Positions 44,085 to 56,635 are shown, numbered from the stretch's first letter. The stretch: DNA of 64,000 nt from Eretmocerus hayati (GCA_029851415.1 CM056744.1:118390838-118454837), one strand, 5' to 3'. Made by a program: numbers and translations. Notes: a model not told the origin generated them from the sequence alone.

Positions 44085-44669
44085 ATATGGGTATTACCGC
44101 GATAACTTACTCGGAACGTGTTATGACCTTGCATTTCGACGGGCAAACGCCGAATCACTCCGTTCAAATTTTCCTACACGTATTCTATTGAAATACAATT
44201 GGGAATAAATTTCCAGATTGGTCCGTTGATTTCTCTGTTTTATTTCCGAAGATAGGGGGTCGAAATGTCAGTTCCGTGCACGATTCTCACTTGTCAAAGG
44301 GGCAGTTTCTTGCCTCCAGACTTGCTGTAACGAGGGAAATAACTATGCTCGCATTTTCATTTTTCCATCAAAGTATGGTATAGAACCAACTATTTCTCAT
44401 CGGTTCCAAGTCCTAAATGCGTGTTCACCGCTACCCAAGTGATTTTAGGCGTGTTATGGGGGTTTTGTGTCAGTTCCGTGTATACCCTTTTAGCCCACTA
44501 AATAGTGACCTGCATATATTGTAGCAATTTTTTCCTAAGCAGTATTACTGCATTCGACGAAATCTACGAAATGAAAGCGCTACGCTGATGCCCATGGCTT
44601 ACAGAGCCACAGAGGGGTGCAGGCTCGGAACTGACATAACCGGGTAAGTTATCGCGATAATACCCATAT
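44085..44669. mobile_element. MITE with ATATGGGTATTA ends
   Basis: Left ATATGGGTATTACCGCGATA then ACTTACTCGG; right end read backwards ATATGGGTATTATCGCGATA then ACTTACCCGG. About 40 bp of clear terminal inverted repeat. TGTCAGTTCCGTG occurs twice inside (about 44266 and 44467). A stray end of the same family lies near 1939-1954. Confidence 0.65.
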
Positions 44670-45651
44670 CAAATACATTCTCGCAAGATCCTCGTTCTAT
44701 ATTTGAACCTCTAAAGTACCCCTTATAATATCGTATCAAACTTCTTAAATTTGAACTCTGCACTCTTTGGCATGATAAATTATCGCCTCAGCGGACAAAT
44801 AATCTCTTATACACTTTGGTATCGTTGATAAAAGCTTACAAGTTGCATACTCAAGTTCGTGTCTTCGATTTGGATTTATATCCAGAGCATGTATCGTTTC
44901 GTTATGATGTAACGACGACTAAAAGTCTGATATCTGCACAAAAAGTGGGACCATCTTCTTTTTTTCAAGAATTCTACTTTCTTGTTTATAGTATACGTTT
45001 GGACTCGATTCGATGTCGTACTCTTTCCAGTATCATCAATTGGATATCGACCCCGACGTTGAATACATTTCGAAGAAAGTAGAGAGGCAGACAAATAGGC
45101 GCGGAACTCGTGAATAGCGGGTCAATCGAGCTGTTGCAAATTTTTTACACGTCCGAGTACCTCTCGGACCGCTCGACTTGTTTAGATCCGTGTGGTTCAT
45201 ACAGTATGCTCGACAGTTGCAAATGTCGAGCAGAGCGAATGTCATTTGCCGTTGCAAACAGAGTGATTTTGGAATTTTTAGGAATTCGGAGGTATAGATT
45301 GGAAGAAATACGCCGCGCGCATATCTGACATCAGTGTCTCCATCTTTCCGCATTCAACGAATAATCGACCTTTCCCTTATCGCCCTTTCGACTGCTGAGA
45401 AAAAAATTAGTTTGAATGCAAGGCAGGATTTCTTCCGGCATAAATCCTCAATATTCTATGTTGTTTTTGCTTGTTGCATGAAAAGCGTCTGATTTTCAAT
45501 TCGATAAACATCTCATCAGATCCATGTGAAAATCTTGAAAAAATTTCATGTCATAGTTTCGAAATCCCTCTAACTTCCCACAGAATTTTTAGGGAATTCC
45601 ACAATGACAGCCTATGATTGAGTATAAGAGAACTTTTATGATTTGTGATGA
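44670..45651. other. Intergenic, no gene seen
   Basis: No gene recognised. A CpG-containing patch at about 45100-45330 includes the small stem GCTCGACAGTTGCAAATGTCGAGC. The 88-codon frame at 44816-45082 is unassigned. Confidence 0.4.
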
Positions 45652-46295
45652 CCCACTGAACACCGTTCGTTCCCGAAACGTACCACGGAAGGTTCCCCCC
45701 AGAACTAATGCAACCTTCGTCGGGCGTTCCTACGACCCACCAGCAACGTTGTGGGTAGGTAGAAATGTCCGCAGACGACTACGTATCTAGGGCATTGTGT
45801 CATGGTTCCCGGAACCTTCCAGTGGTTCCGTAATGGTTTTGTAATGGTTGTTTGTTGCAACCTAGAACTTGGAAATTTTTTTTTGTTAAATTAATAAAAT
45901 AATTGTTATTTTTGTTCATTCCCTTGCAGGCTATTCGTTCAATCTCTTCGGGTGGGCTGAATCACAAATACGGTCACTTCGTGAGGCGGAGACAATGAGA
46001 CTGTACTTGAATAGCCTGCAGAGGATAGAAGAAAAATAACAATTATTTTATTTATTTAACAAAAAAATTCCCAAGTTCTAGGTTGCAACAAACAACCGTT
46101 ACAAAACCATCACGGAACCACGGAAAGGTTTCGAGAACCATTAGACAACGCTGTGGATACGTAGTCGCTCGCGGACATTTGTACATACCTACCCACAACG
46201 TTGCTGGTGGGTCGTAGGAACGCCCGGCGAAGGTTGCATTAGTTCCGGGGGGAACCTTCCGTAGTACGTTTCGGGAACGAACGGTGTTCAGTGGG
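45652..46295. mobile_element. Hairpin MITE with CCCACTGAACACCG ends
   Basis: Left end CCCACTGAACACCGTTCGTT (45652), right end its complement finishing CAGTGGG at 46295. Arms of about 260 bp pair with roughly 90 percent match, sharing GAAGGTTCC, GGGCGTTCCTACGACCCACC and AACAACCATTACAAAACCAT-type boxes. The loop of about 110 bp contains CTTGCAGGCTATTC and its complement GAATAGCCTGCAG, so it is also a hairpin. No coding capacity. Confidence 0.75.
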
Positions 46296-48418
46296 GAGCC
46301 GGTGCTATGCGTCAATTGGATACATGTTAAATCGCTTACACTGATCATCAAATTTTTTCACACATGCCTCAAATTAATAAGTGAGCTCCCGTTCACCAGC
46401 CACTAGAGAACGCATGATAGATCGGCGGCTCAATAATTGGAAGGGTTTGATCAATTAAAAATAAACATTGTGTTGTAGTCTCCCCAGCTATCAGCCGCTA
46501 AATTCCCCAGAGTTCGGTTAAGATTGGCGATAAATCAAGCGAAGATGCCAAAACGAGCATCAGAAGAGAATCTGGAGCTCGGCGGTAGATTAGCTTATAA
46601 AGTCGAGTGATATGGTTGTGTGATTTTAGTTTTTACACTGAGCGGAGCCAAGTGAGCTGGTTTTGTCCACTAAATCAAGTATTGAGATTCTCAGGTGAAT
46701 TGTCTAATCTTATTGCATTCCTGTGCGTTTACAAAATCGTCTGATAGATCAGTACACATTTTATATTTATTGCGTTGAACTAACGAAATTTCGAGATTAT
46801 CAGGTGAGCGATAAGATGAATTTTTGCTGTTATATGGGACTGACGATCGGTCTGCGTCTGTAATTGAGATTAATCGATACGCAAACTATAGAAGAATTCG
46901 TATTTTGATGAAAAGAACTTGAACCAAAAAATACATTTTGCAGTCAACTCCCATAGAATCACTATCACACTAATCCAGAAAATGTACAATGACTGACTTA
47001 CTTGAGATTGAGATGAATTTTTCAAGGACAAGTAAATATAACATATATTTTTCGCATTGGTTAGCGATCATTACAATAACTTTGATCGAAGATCACATCA
47101 CAAAATCTCTCTTTCCATTTACTAGAACTTTTGTGTCTCGTATATTTATAACGCAGTTAATTTGCAGTCAATTTGGGTGCGGCCATGATAAAATTTACCT
47201 CTTTTACCCAAGTTATTCTTTGATTTGCGTGATCAGACCGATCAGACTGATGGCGATAGAAAAAACACGTGTCACAATCAGCTCCGCTCAATGGAATCCC
47301 AAGTCCTATTGATAATCGACAAGAAACTTATTGCTTATAAAAAATCTGACCTTGTGATTCTGACAAAAAGCAAGAATAAAAATTCAGGCAAAATAGACCA
47401 CTTTTTGAAAATCAGGACTGAGCCCGCGGTTGGCGCGATTTCAAAAAATCGCACATGCGCACGAGCCGCCCCTGATTTTGAGAAAGCGTCTGCTACATGT
47501 TGATTGTTATTCACAGCTGCATGCTCGCAGTCGCCAGCAGTCGCGTTGAGTCGCGTTTCGACGAAGTGATGAACAGAATGCGTCGCGTAAAAAATTTGTC
47601 GCAAAAAATAGCAAAGCATAACGCATCATTCCGTCATAATGGTTACGTTAGAACAATCGACTTATCCTCGGCAAAAAATTATACGTAACGAGTCATCTCG
47701 TGTTATTCTAGTCAAATGTAGAAGTACAGCGAATCTGTCACTCTGGCATTGACTCAGGTCAGTTACAATCTTATCAACGCTGATTCATGGCTCTTATAAA
47801 CGCCTCAATGTTATTGAACATAAGTTTTACTTTTGTGATTCCTTTAAAAACTATAAAGCTTGTACACTTGAATTGGAACTGTAAATGTAATACATTGTCT
47901 ACTGGTCTTTTTGAGGTTAAATTTAGTCAAGCAATCATCAGAATCAAACTCTTGTAAAGTAGAGTAATAACACTCAAAGTCAGTGATATTTGTGTTTTCA
48001 TTTGATTTGGTTGAATCCTTCAATCTGAATCGATCCTTCAGAACCATATTTTTATGTCTGAAGCATGTCTGAATCAGTTGAAATTAAAGGTTTCCATAAT
48101 TGACTGTGAAGTCTCAAACAGACTTATGGTCTCTCCATCAAGCGAAGAAATTGCAAGCATGTGTATGCTTCTATCTCTTAGTTACCAAGGTTGCCGTGTT
48201 GAAAGCCTTCCTCATGATTCTATTTGGACACAATTTCAATCTAATTACAATGTTCTTGGGATCTTTCTGATCTTGAATAACAAGGGAATTCCATCAGTAC
48301 CTTGCACCCAGTCCTTCAAGATCAAAAACATTCCAAAAACATTGTAATATTACATGAACGAAAAAACTTTTTATCATAATTAACCAATCGAATTCTTTTT
48401 TACAGCAAAATCATCAGT
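46296..48418. other. Upstream of cystinosin, possible leader exons
   Basis: No confident coding sequence. A CpG-richer stretch at 46380-46700 ends at a good donor, CTCAG/GTGAAT (46694), and a second donor, TCAG/GTGAGC, follows at 46803; these could be alternative untranslated first exons. A short frame begins ATGCCAAAACGAGCATCAGA at 46543 and stops after 21 codons. A hairpin of about 105 bp (TTACAATGTT ... AACATTGTAA, 48244-48348) overlaps the 97-codon frame at 48054-48347. A palindromic stretch lies at 47407-47478. Confidence 0.4.
48404..48405 (+). other. Splice acceptor 14 bases before the cystinosin ATG
   Basis: AATTCTTTTTTACAG ends at 48405, leaving only CAAAATCATCAGT before the start codon. 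The 5' UTR is therefore probably split by an intron. Confidence 0.6.
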
Positions 48419-51400
48419 ATGGGCACTCTAAAGTTCTGTGTTGCTGTCTGCGTTCTCTTTGGTAAATAGCATAATACACAACATGTTTGATCCTTCTCAC
48501 ATCTTTGTGCATAGTATAATTAACATTTATTTCATTGCAGCAGCTGAAGCTTTGGCATCAAAATTCACAGTTTCCAAACATGAGCTAACAGTACCTCTCG
48601 GAAAGGAGAATAGTTTTGTTTTCTCAGCGTGAGTACTCAATTGTCCCACTCTTGATCTTTATTTTTTGAGTGATTGATTCAAGAGAAAACACTGAATCAT
48701 ATTTTCACTTCACTGTTCCGAGCCAATCCTATTTGCCATTTGAACTCCACTACGATCCATCGTCACTGCTTCACATCTAGCTCCAGTAGTCCAAGTGTAT
48801 TCTGCATAGATTCATTCTACATCATGCCAATGAAATTCTCAATGCCTCAAGGAATTATCAAGAAAATATTTCTCATGGTTCTATTTAAAACTATTGCCCG
48901 TATTCGTCTAACTATCTTGTATTATTGCAGAGAAACAAACTCAACAACATACTATGAAGTGTTCTTCAGAGCTGATCATCCAAGTCTAGTGCAAATAATA
49001 CCGGAGAACGTTACGGTATCGTCAGTGCAGCTGACCCAAAGTATAACTTTGAAGGGACTACAACTAGGAAGATTGAAAGTGAATGCAAGTATACCCAACG
49101 CTGATGAGAAAGAGTGAGTGGATAATCGCAGCAGCCTTTCTCAAAACTCAAATCAGAACTCAAATTTTGCACGGATTTTGAACTCAGGTTTTGATATGTC
49201 ATAATTCTTGATATTGCTTCTCTAATAGAATATCACATAGGATTTCCATGAATCTTACTATGTATTCACCTTGAAGTCGCGCAACCTCTGAAATTCTGAA
49301 CTCATTCAAATCATTGGACACTCAAGTTCAATGAACTGCCAACAATTCTCTGTTAAAACGCAAAGGGACTAGGCGGGTAAGCATGGTGAATCGGCCCTTG
49401 TCAGGTATGGCCCCGGAAGCAATTTTCCCTAGTTTCTAACCCCAAACTATGAGGAAAGCAATAGTTTTTAGGTCCCGAAGTTGCCCCTATGTTTTGGGGC
49501 AGCCTGGATACCCTCTAAAAAACGCTAAAAATCGACGTTCCTTGTATTGAATCGCATTCTGACGCATCTCAATGAATCATTCTGAAATTTTTTTGACATA
49601 CTTTTGGAACATTAACAATTTGAAGGTGAGTGGTTTCATTTCGACAACTTTTGATCCAAGCCCCGGAAAGAATTATTGAAAAATAAAAATCAATTTTTAA
49701 CCCTGTTATCTATAATTAAGACGTTAGTGAACCATTTCATCGTATTTGTCGGCTCATTTTACGTCGGAAACCACTTTGAAATATATCATTTTTGGTGGTG
49801 GAAAGTGGTCAAAAACGTCAAAAATCAATTTCAAAGCAAATTTTTTTTCATTAACTAGCCTCTCCTGCGCATGCACGTTGATTTACGACCCTGAAAGTAT
49901 CTTCAATCGATAGCTGGTGTAATTTCTTTCAAAATGACCCCTTGCAAAAGTCGATTTGATGCAATTACAGCTGAGATATGACTGGTGCAGAAAATGGAAA
50001 AACCCAAGGTATCAAATCCGTGAATCCGCGCTTCCTTCATTGGCCTTGAAAAATGCGAATTTTGAATTGGGGCCTTTCTAACACGCGAAAATGTGTTTTT
50101 TATGTATTTTTTGACGTAAAAACCGAATACGCGGTCAGTTTTGTTCCAAACCTTCAGGATTTCTCACCAGACTCATAAAACCGACTCGATAATGGATGCT
50201 CATCTTCAGCCTTTTCACACTTATTTGAGATGAATTGTCGGTGTTTGGGGAGGTTTGGGTGGATTGTGTACTAGACACAACTATGTCCCTTAACGTATTC
50301 TGACTAGCCGAAGACGATCCCGGTGGTTTTGAGGCTCGAGGAAGCGGTGGGAGTGAGATTTCTGGGAGTGAGATTGTTCGAGCTGGATTTTGTTGTTTAA
50401 TTTCATATGAGAAAACTATATCGACGAGCTTATATGAGGATAGCAGCGCTTCGTCGAGCTTCGAAACCATCACCATTGTCATCAGCTGTTCAGAATACAT
50501 TAGGGAACATAGTTGTATCTGGTACACAATCCACCCAAACCTGCCCATACACCGACAATCCATCTCAAATAAGTGTAAAAAGGCTGAAGATGAGCATCCA
50601 TTATCGAGTCGGTTTTATGAGTCTGGTGAGAAATCCTGGAGGTTTGGAACAAAACTGATCGCGTATTCGGTTTCTACGTCAAAAAATACATCAAAAACAC
50701 ATTTTCGCGTGTTAGAAAGGGCCCAATTCAAAATTCGCATTTTTCAAGGCCATTGTAGGAAGCGCGGATTCACGGATTTGATACCTTGGGTTTTTCCATT
50801 TTCTGCACCTGTCATATCTCAGCTGTAATTGCATCAAATCGACTTTTGCAAGGGGTCATTTTGAAGGAAATTACACCAGCTATCGATTGAAGATACTTTC
50901 AGGGTCGTAGATCAACGCGCATGCGCAGGAGAGGCTAGTTAATGAAAAAAAAATTTGCTTTGAAATTGATTTTTGACGTTTTTGACCACTTTCCACCACC
51001 AAAAATGATATATTTCAAAGTGGTTCCCGACGTAAAATGAGCCGACAAATACGATGAAATGGTTCACTAACGTCTTAATTACAGATAACAGGGTTAAAAA
51101 TTGATTTTCATTTCTCAACAATTTTTTTCGGGGCTTGAATCAAAAGTTGTCGAGATGAAACCACTCTCCTTCGGAATGTTAATGTTTCAAAAGTATGTCA
51201 AAAAAATTTCAGAACGATTCATTGAGATGCGTCAGAATGCGATTCAATACAAGGAACATCGATTTTTAGCGTTTTTTAGAGGGTTTCCAGGCTGCCCCAA
51301 AACATAGGGGCGACTTCGGGACCTAAAAACTATTGCTTTCCTCATAGTTTGGGGTTAGAAACTGGGGGAAATTGCTTCCAGGGCCATACCTGACAAGGGC

Positions 51401-54400
51401 CGATTCACCATGCTTACCCGCCTAGTCCTTTTTTCCAAGAACTTGAAGAATCAATACAGATGGCATTAATACAGGTGGACTTTGGACGTGTGATTCTGTA
51501 AAGTAAACTTCGAGCTATAGCAAGCGTAACCAAGCAGGAAAAGAAAACTAATCAGATGTAGGCTTCAAAGGATCTGATATTTCTGCACAATTTGTGCAGT
51601 TTTAATGATTTATACACAAACGTGAATCACGGATGCGAAAAATTGATTTAAATTGTCGTTACAGTGATAGATGGTACACGCTGTACTCACTCTTAAATCT
51701 AACGCGAGAATTGATAGAGCCCGTTGACTCTAAGATATATTATGGAGAAATTCAATTTCAGTTTTCAAGACTGTGTTATGAGAACTTTAAATTATACAGC
51801 ATAATCTGTTCCAATTGCACCTCGAATGGTCATACTACTCGAAGTAGGTAGTTTTAATTTTAGTTTAGGGTTGAAATTTCTGGCCGTGGCAGGATGAGGA
51901 ATTCAAATGTTGATCAAAAATACTGATAAGTAGATTGATGTTTTTTTCTAGAGAACAGGGGTTTTTAATAGTAAAACGCCCAACAATCTCCGTGAGAATA
52001 TTCATGTATACAACTACTATATAACGAATTTCATTGATCCAAAGTCATGTCGAGCCACTACACAGTGACAATTCCCGTCCCGAGCGGTAGGCAGTGAGGT
52101 GAAAACTTTCCATTCTTTTAAAGCCCTCAAATTTGAATTTCGGTGTTCTCGATGCACTGAGCACGAAAAAATAGTCGTTCATGAGTTCGCCTTGTCCGGA
52201 TTTTTTGTATTTTACTTGTTTCTTTATAATTCGGCCTCACAGCAGGTATGCTAATATTTTGCTTCGCTCCAAGTGTGGAATAGCTGACGAGATCGAGGCC
52301 GATCAACTTTATATTTGCTCTCAGCGATTCTAATAACCCTTTACTTATCAACCCTCTTTTGAGCAACCGCACAGAATCGGCGATTCGGGGCACCCGAGTA
52401 CCCAAGCACGTTTTTTATTGAAGAAAACGCTTTTCGTCAGTATAATAGTTTTTCTAAGTATTCCTACCACAACTCGATGATGTCGAGATAGGTTTGAAAA
52501 CGTTTTTGAGTACTTTCTCCAACTCCGATCGCTGTTAAATGTATTGCTTTGCTGAGAACTTTGTGGAAAATATTCCTCAACGCCCAGCTTTTCACTTTGA
52601 CACTCGAATTATCAAGAACAAAGATTACTGTTATTTCGAGGTGTTGAGCAAGTTAATCATCGATGCGAAAGCAAATCTTCGTATTTCACTTGTGAGGATC
52701 ATACTTATGCATGGCCTCGCGGGACTTGGTAGACTGAAATTCAATAATTTTTTGGCATGATCATTTTGTGAAAATATTTCCAACGCATCATCTCCCAGAA
52801 AAAAGGTCAAAAATGAGGATCTGGGAGAGTTTCCCAAAAAAATTTAGTGTATCATGGAAATTTTTTTGAAAGAAAATCTTTTAGGCACTCGGGTACCCGG
52901 GTGCTCAGTCGATAGTCAACGTCTCGATCTTTTTGGTTTAGCAGTATTATATCAATATCGCATTCCTAGACCTTCATATTGGGTCGAACGGAAGCACCTC
53001 TAGATGAGATCTAGATGAGGGCACTGATAGATGCTCAATATAGTGGCCATCTTTCGCCCGCTAAAGATTGTTTGAATAACTCAATTTTATTTTATCAGAA
53101 AATTGTTTCGATCTCTCAATCATGTGATCATGTTTGGTACTTGAAAAACTCCATCAACTGTCAATGGAATTTCTCAAAACTACTTTTTATCCTGGAATAT
53201 CCATATCATAACAAAAGCTTGAGAAATGCAAGGCATCATTCGATGCGAGTAGCGCGCGGCATTCGGAAATACTCTTCAATATCTAGAATGGATACTGTTG
53301 AAAATGGTTCCTGGTTGTTTGAAATAAATTCTATTCAACTCACAATACTCCCGCCGCTTATAAAAAACCTCCCAAATTTTTGGCAGAATCCAACTATTCT
53401 ATACTTGCGATGAATTTCATTAAAAAGATTATGCTTGGAAAGTGATTGATATATTTTTCTCCTGCAAGGTACAAGGACGTATTTGTAAACGTCACAGTGG
53501 AAAGATCCTCGGCGTTGCGTATCATAGCCTACGTGATCGGATGGATATATTTTGCCGCCTGGAGCGTCAGCTTTTATCCGCAAATCTACACCAATTACAA
53601 GAGGAAAAGCGTCGTCGGGCTCAACTTTGACTTTTTGACCCTCAACGTTGTTGGATTTTTTTTGTACTCTCTTTATAACTGCGGAATGTTTTGGATACCC
53701 GAAATCGAGGTGAGTTCTCAAAATTTCCAATAACTGACCTCCTATGTGTTATCTCAACGTGGTTTTTAACTGTTTCAGCGACAATATCTCGAGGAACACC
53801 CGCAAGGATTGAACCCAGTGAAACCAAATGATGTTTTCTTCTCGCTGCATGCTTTTGTCATTTCATTGTTCACGATATTCCAGTGCCTTATATATGATGT
53901 GAGTTTATGAAGAATTATCGGATCAGCGCTTTGAAATTTTGACAGAACTGTCGCTTTTCATGACGTAGTAAATATTTCCTTAGCACATTCATGAATTTGA
54001 GATGACTTTTGATTTTTTTTCCAGAGAGGTGAACAGAAAGTATCGACGATAGCGCGGATTATTCATGGGATATTCACCTGCTTTGTATTAGGTTGTGCAA
54101 TAATTGCAGTGCTACATTACATAACGTGGCATAGGTTTTTAGAATATTGTAGTTACGTAAAACTCACGATTACCCTTATAAAATATGTACCTCAGGCTTT
54201 CTACAATTACAAGAGGCAATCAACCGTTGGTTGGAGCATAGGAAATATATTTTTAGATTTTATTGGCGGCACTCTTTCAATGCTCCAGATGATCTTTGAT
54301 GGGATTAACTACGGTGAGTAAAATATTTTCTCCAATAAAAGAATTGTCACGTATTGATGACAACTGAAATACCTCCAAAATAATTCATCATATCGCTTGC

Positions 54401-54793
54401 ATATCCTCATTGTGATTTTTCTGTCAACATTCAAAAATGCAGCTGGCTTTTCAACAATTCCGAGTGCAATCCACTGGTCTACATATTGCCTCCAAAATAG
54501 TTGACAGCTTGCATTAAATGATGATTAGCCAAAGTACAGTTCCATCAATTTTAAAAATCCAAATATGTTGCTCAATCCGTGAAATACACACAGAAAAAAC
54601 TTATTCATCATCACTCATATATTTATATATTCTTCCAGACGATTTTGGCAGTATCTTCGGTGACCTTACGAAATTTGGGCTTGGATTTTTCTCTGTTGCG
54701 TTTGATGTACTATTCCTCGTACAGCATTATGTACTATACAGGTATGGTGACTCCGAAAAAATATTTCATGCTGTATACCCAGCTTTTGCATGA
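48419..54793 (+). CDS. ctns: Cystinosin, lysosomal cystine/proton symporter
   Basis: Seven exons: 48419-48461, 48541-48628, 48931-49113, 53469-53709, 53779-53898, 54025-54313, 54639-54793. All introns are GT-AG, phases join without a break, and the total is 372 residues (human protein 367). It exports cystine from lysosomes together with protons. Residues 1 to about 18 form a signal peptide ([15 protein letters not shown]). A luminal domain follows with NST, NVT, NAS and NVT glycosylation sites. Seven membrane spans carry two PQ-loops: [20 protein letters not shown] (PQ at 142-143) and [20 protein letters not shown] (PQ at 281-282). Asp303, in IFLDFIGG, matches the proton-coupling Asp305 of the human protein. 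The tail reads on to [12 protein letters not shown] fits the tyrosine lysosomal-sorting pattern in place of GYDQLN. Alternative: a donor at AG/GTATGG (54742) spliced to 54844 would end three codons later. Intron 3 (4355 bp) holds a large palindrome. Confidence 0.92.
50135..50563 (-). CDS. Unrecognised ORF across the palindrome axis
   Basis: A 142-codon minus-strand frame that starts in the right arm, crosses the axis and ends in the left arm. Its last about 70 residues are Ser/Thr/Pro-rich with [20 protein letters not shown] and end in a conserved block. The right arm carries a plus-strand partner (50407-50658) with the same ending: about 50 of 62 aligned residues match by eye, the differences are mostly substitutions and the frame is kept. 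The N-terminal part in the right arm is antisense to that partner. It may be an exon carried by the element; function unknown. Confidence 0.3.
   Translation of the reverse strand: MDCRCMGRFGWIVYQIQLCSLMYSEQLMTMVMVSKLDEALLSSYKLVDIVFSYEIKQQNPARTISLPEISLPPLPRASKPPGSSSASQNTLRDIVVSSTQSTQTSPNTDNSSQISVKRLKMSIHYRVGFMSLVRNPEGLEQN
50407..50658 (+). CDS. Partner ORF in the right arm
   Basis: An 83-codon frame, mirror copy of the C-terminal part of 50135-50563, containing [20 protein letters not shown] and ending [11 protein letters not shown]. The first about 15 residues lie at the axis and differ from the partner. Function unknown. Confidence 0.3.
   Translation: MRKLYRRAYMRIAALRRASKPSPLSSAVQNTLGNIVVSGTQSTQTCPYTDNPSQISVKRLKMSIHYRVGFMSLVRNPGGLEQN
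51433..53468. other. Rest of cystinosin intron 3
   Basis: Intronic DNA. The only structure noticed is a pair of inverted boxes, GCACCCGAGTACCC (52390-52403) and GGGTACCCGGGTGC (52891-52904), which could be worn ends of a 515-bp MITE. Open frames of 92 and 132 codons have no motif. Confidence 0.4.
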
Positions 54794-56635
54794 TGTTTTG
54801 GTATGGTAGTACTGGTATGGAGGTGGAATGGTGTTCTTTCAGCCAGTTGTAGCGTACCGCACAAGTCCATCCCAAGTTAAGCTTACCGCCGTATGTGTTT
54901 TCGCGTTGAGTCTTTACTTAGACTTGATGCTTTTTATGTTATTAATCAAAAGAAAAACTCACAATGACACAGCGAGGTACATGTACATTGACACGACTAA
55001 ATCATTATCAAATTTACGTAGAATTCATTCCATCTGAGTGTAAATATGTACTTTAATTTTTCATGCCTCGAATCTTTTCAACGCATTTCTCACTCAGATG
55101 ATTCATAAGATTGTGCATGTGGCTTACCATCTAATCCTTGCATTCAATCAAATGAATCTATTATCGTTGACATCATCGAAGACAATAGCAATTATTTCTG
55201 TAAATTCCTTACATGGTGACACGTTCTCGGAGCCGATAAACTTCACTCCCTTTCCTTGATAGCCGCATTCGTTTCTGCCAGGCATTATCTCACGCTTGTT
55301 ACAATGGTTCGGAAAAATCGAACTAGGTTTATCAATGGTCTTGTGAAGAGTTCTCTGTCATTTTGAGCAACCATTCATCTTTGAATCTCATCATATTATG
55401 AACTAATATGTAGCTGACTCTTCGACTTGTCAGTGTTGGTGTTTACTGGTAGATGGTTGATTAACAATTATGTTTTGATGTGACTTTTCTGTACCCCCTG
55501 GTTTGCATGCGTTATGTGTTAGTAGGTCAAAAGCTTCAGCCAGATATGCTTCGGTCAGGGGAATAACTAACAGGGTAGCAAGACTCAATGATTAAAGAAA
55601 AAATCTACAACTTTGAATTTCCAGAAATACAAATGAAAAAGAATATGACTTGAAGGACCGAGTCTAGACATCCAGGCTTCAATCAATTGCTATCATGAAT
55701 ATGTTAAACTGATCTCACTTGAAATTCATGATGGATAGTCAAAATCAGAGATACACCCTCAAAAATCATCATAACAGAGATAGTGAAATGAGAGTAAATC
55801 AAGATGATGAATTTTATCAGAGAGAGAGAGACTTAATGATGTGTTATATAGGAGGAGCCACTTCAACGAGAGTTACAGGGATAGACTGACTCAATTCATT
55901 TTGTGTACAATCTTATGGTTGAAATAGATCTCAGATCTATTTTAAACTCAGCCGATAGAGAATAGATCCTCATCCCCTTGAGCACAAGCCAAGAGGTAGA
56001 GCTCAGAGGCATGAATGTACTAGTAGAAGTTTTAGTAGGTATCATGATTGGAGACTCATATTGTTGATAAATGTCATTGTTTTTGTACATACATTTCTAC
56101 ATATTACCTTTTTTTTTTCAAAGCCAAGGTATTACTTCAGACATTACACGACTGATATGAACCTGCAGAATTCTAATACTCTTTTTAATTAATTCATCGC
56201 TTAACTGTAAATAGAATTTGAAATCGTCATTTTTCATTGAAATTAAACTGCAACTGTAAATTAAATCATCGTCATCAGATTATTCCTGTTTTAATACTCT
56301 CAATCAACATGATGCTCAACAATTCTTTTGGTTCGCCAAAACGAAATGAATAAAAAACATCCGATGTGATCCTTCGTGATACTTCATGAGAAACGTTTCT
56401 CGACGATTAGACAAGATCATTCCGTCCCAACACCACATGACAATGAGTATATTTGTAAATACTGAGTTTTGCATGCTTGTAGATATTTGAGTGTTGATTT
56501 GAATTGTGTGTATGGCTGTGTTGATTTTATGCTTATAACTAAGTACCAATTCTTTCTCTTCCAATAACTTGTTGAATACTTCTCTAACTTGCATGGTAGA
56601 GAAGGAATCAATTGGTTAATGGAGTGATTATCTTA
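54794..56635. other. Downstream of cystinosin
   Basis: Contains an unassigned open frame at 54828-55037 described separately. Beyond it nothing is recognised apart from a GAGAGAGAG tract near 55822. The end of the cystinosin transcript is not clear: no canonical AATAAA was found close after the stop. Confidence 0.35.
54844..55037 (+). CDS. Possible terminal exon, weak BI-1/TMBIM-like tail
   Basis: After an acceptor-like GTGTTCTTTCAG (ends 54843) the frame gives 64 codons with a hydrophobic stretch VCVFALSLYLDLMLFMLLI followed by a basic tail. The LYLD string within a final hydrophobic helix recalls the C terminus of Bax-inhibitor-1/TMBIM proteins, but upstream exons of such a gene are not visible and the cystinosin reading frame does not join to it in phase. 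It may be chance. Confidence 0.2.

Larger units (their letters stand above)
49362..51432. mobile_element. 2.07-kb palindromic element in cystinosin intron 3
   Basis: Ends GGACTAGGCGGGTAAGCATG (left) and its complement (right, ending near 51428). Arms of about 1 kb pair with few mismatches all the way to a short centre near 50400. Each arm carries the mirror frames of about 60 codons seen on the minus strand at 49-52 kb and near the axis, where a C-terminal peptide containing [19 protein letters not shown] occurs in both arms. No transposase motif is recognised. It lies in sense-neutral intronic DNA, far from both splice sites. Confidence 0.75.

Noticed and set aside
48054..48347. 97-codon plus frame starting seven bases from a minus-strand frame (47844-48047)
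   Set aside because: The head-to-head starts nearly overlap and the end of the plus frame lies inside a 105-bp hairpin, so its codons are constrained by the repeat. No family recognised.
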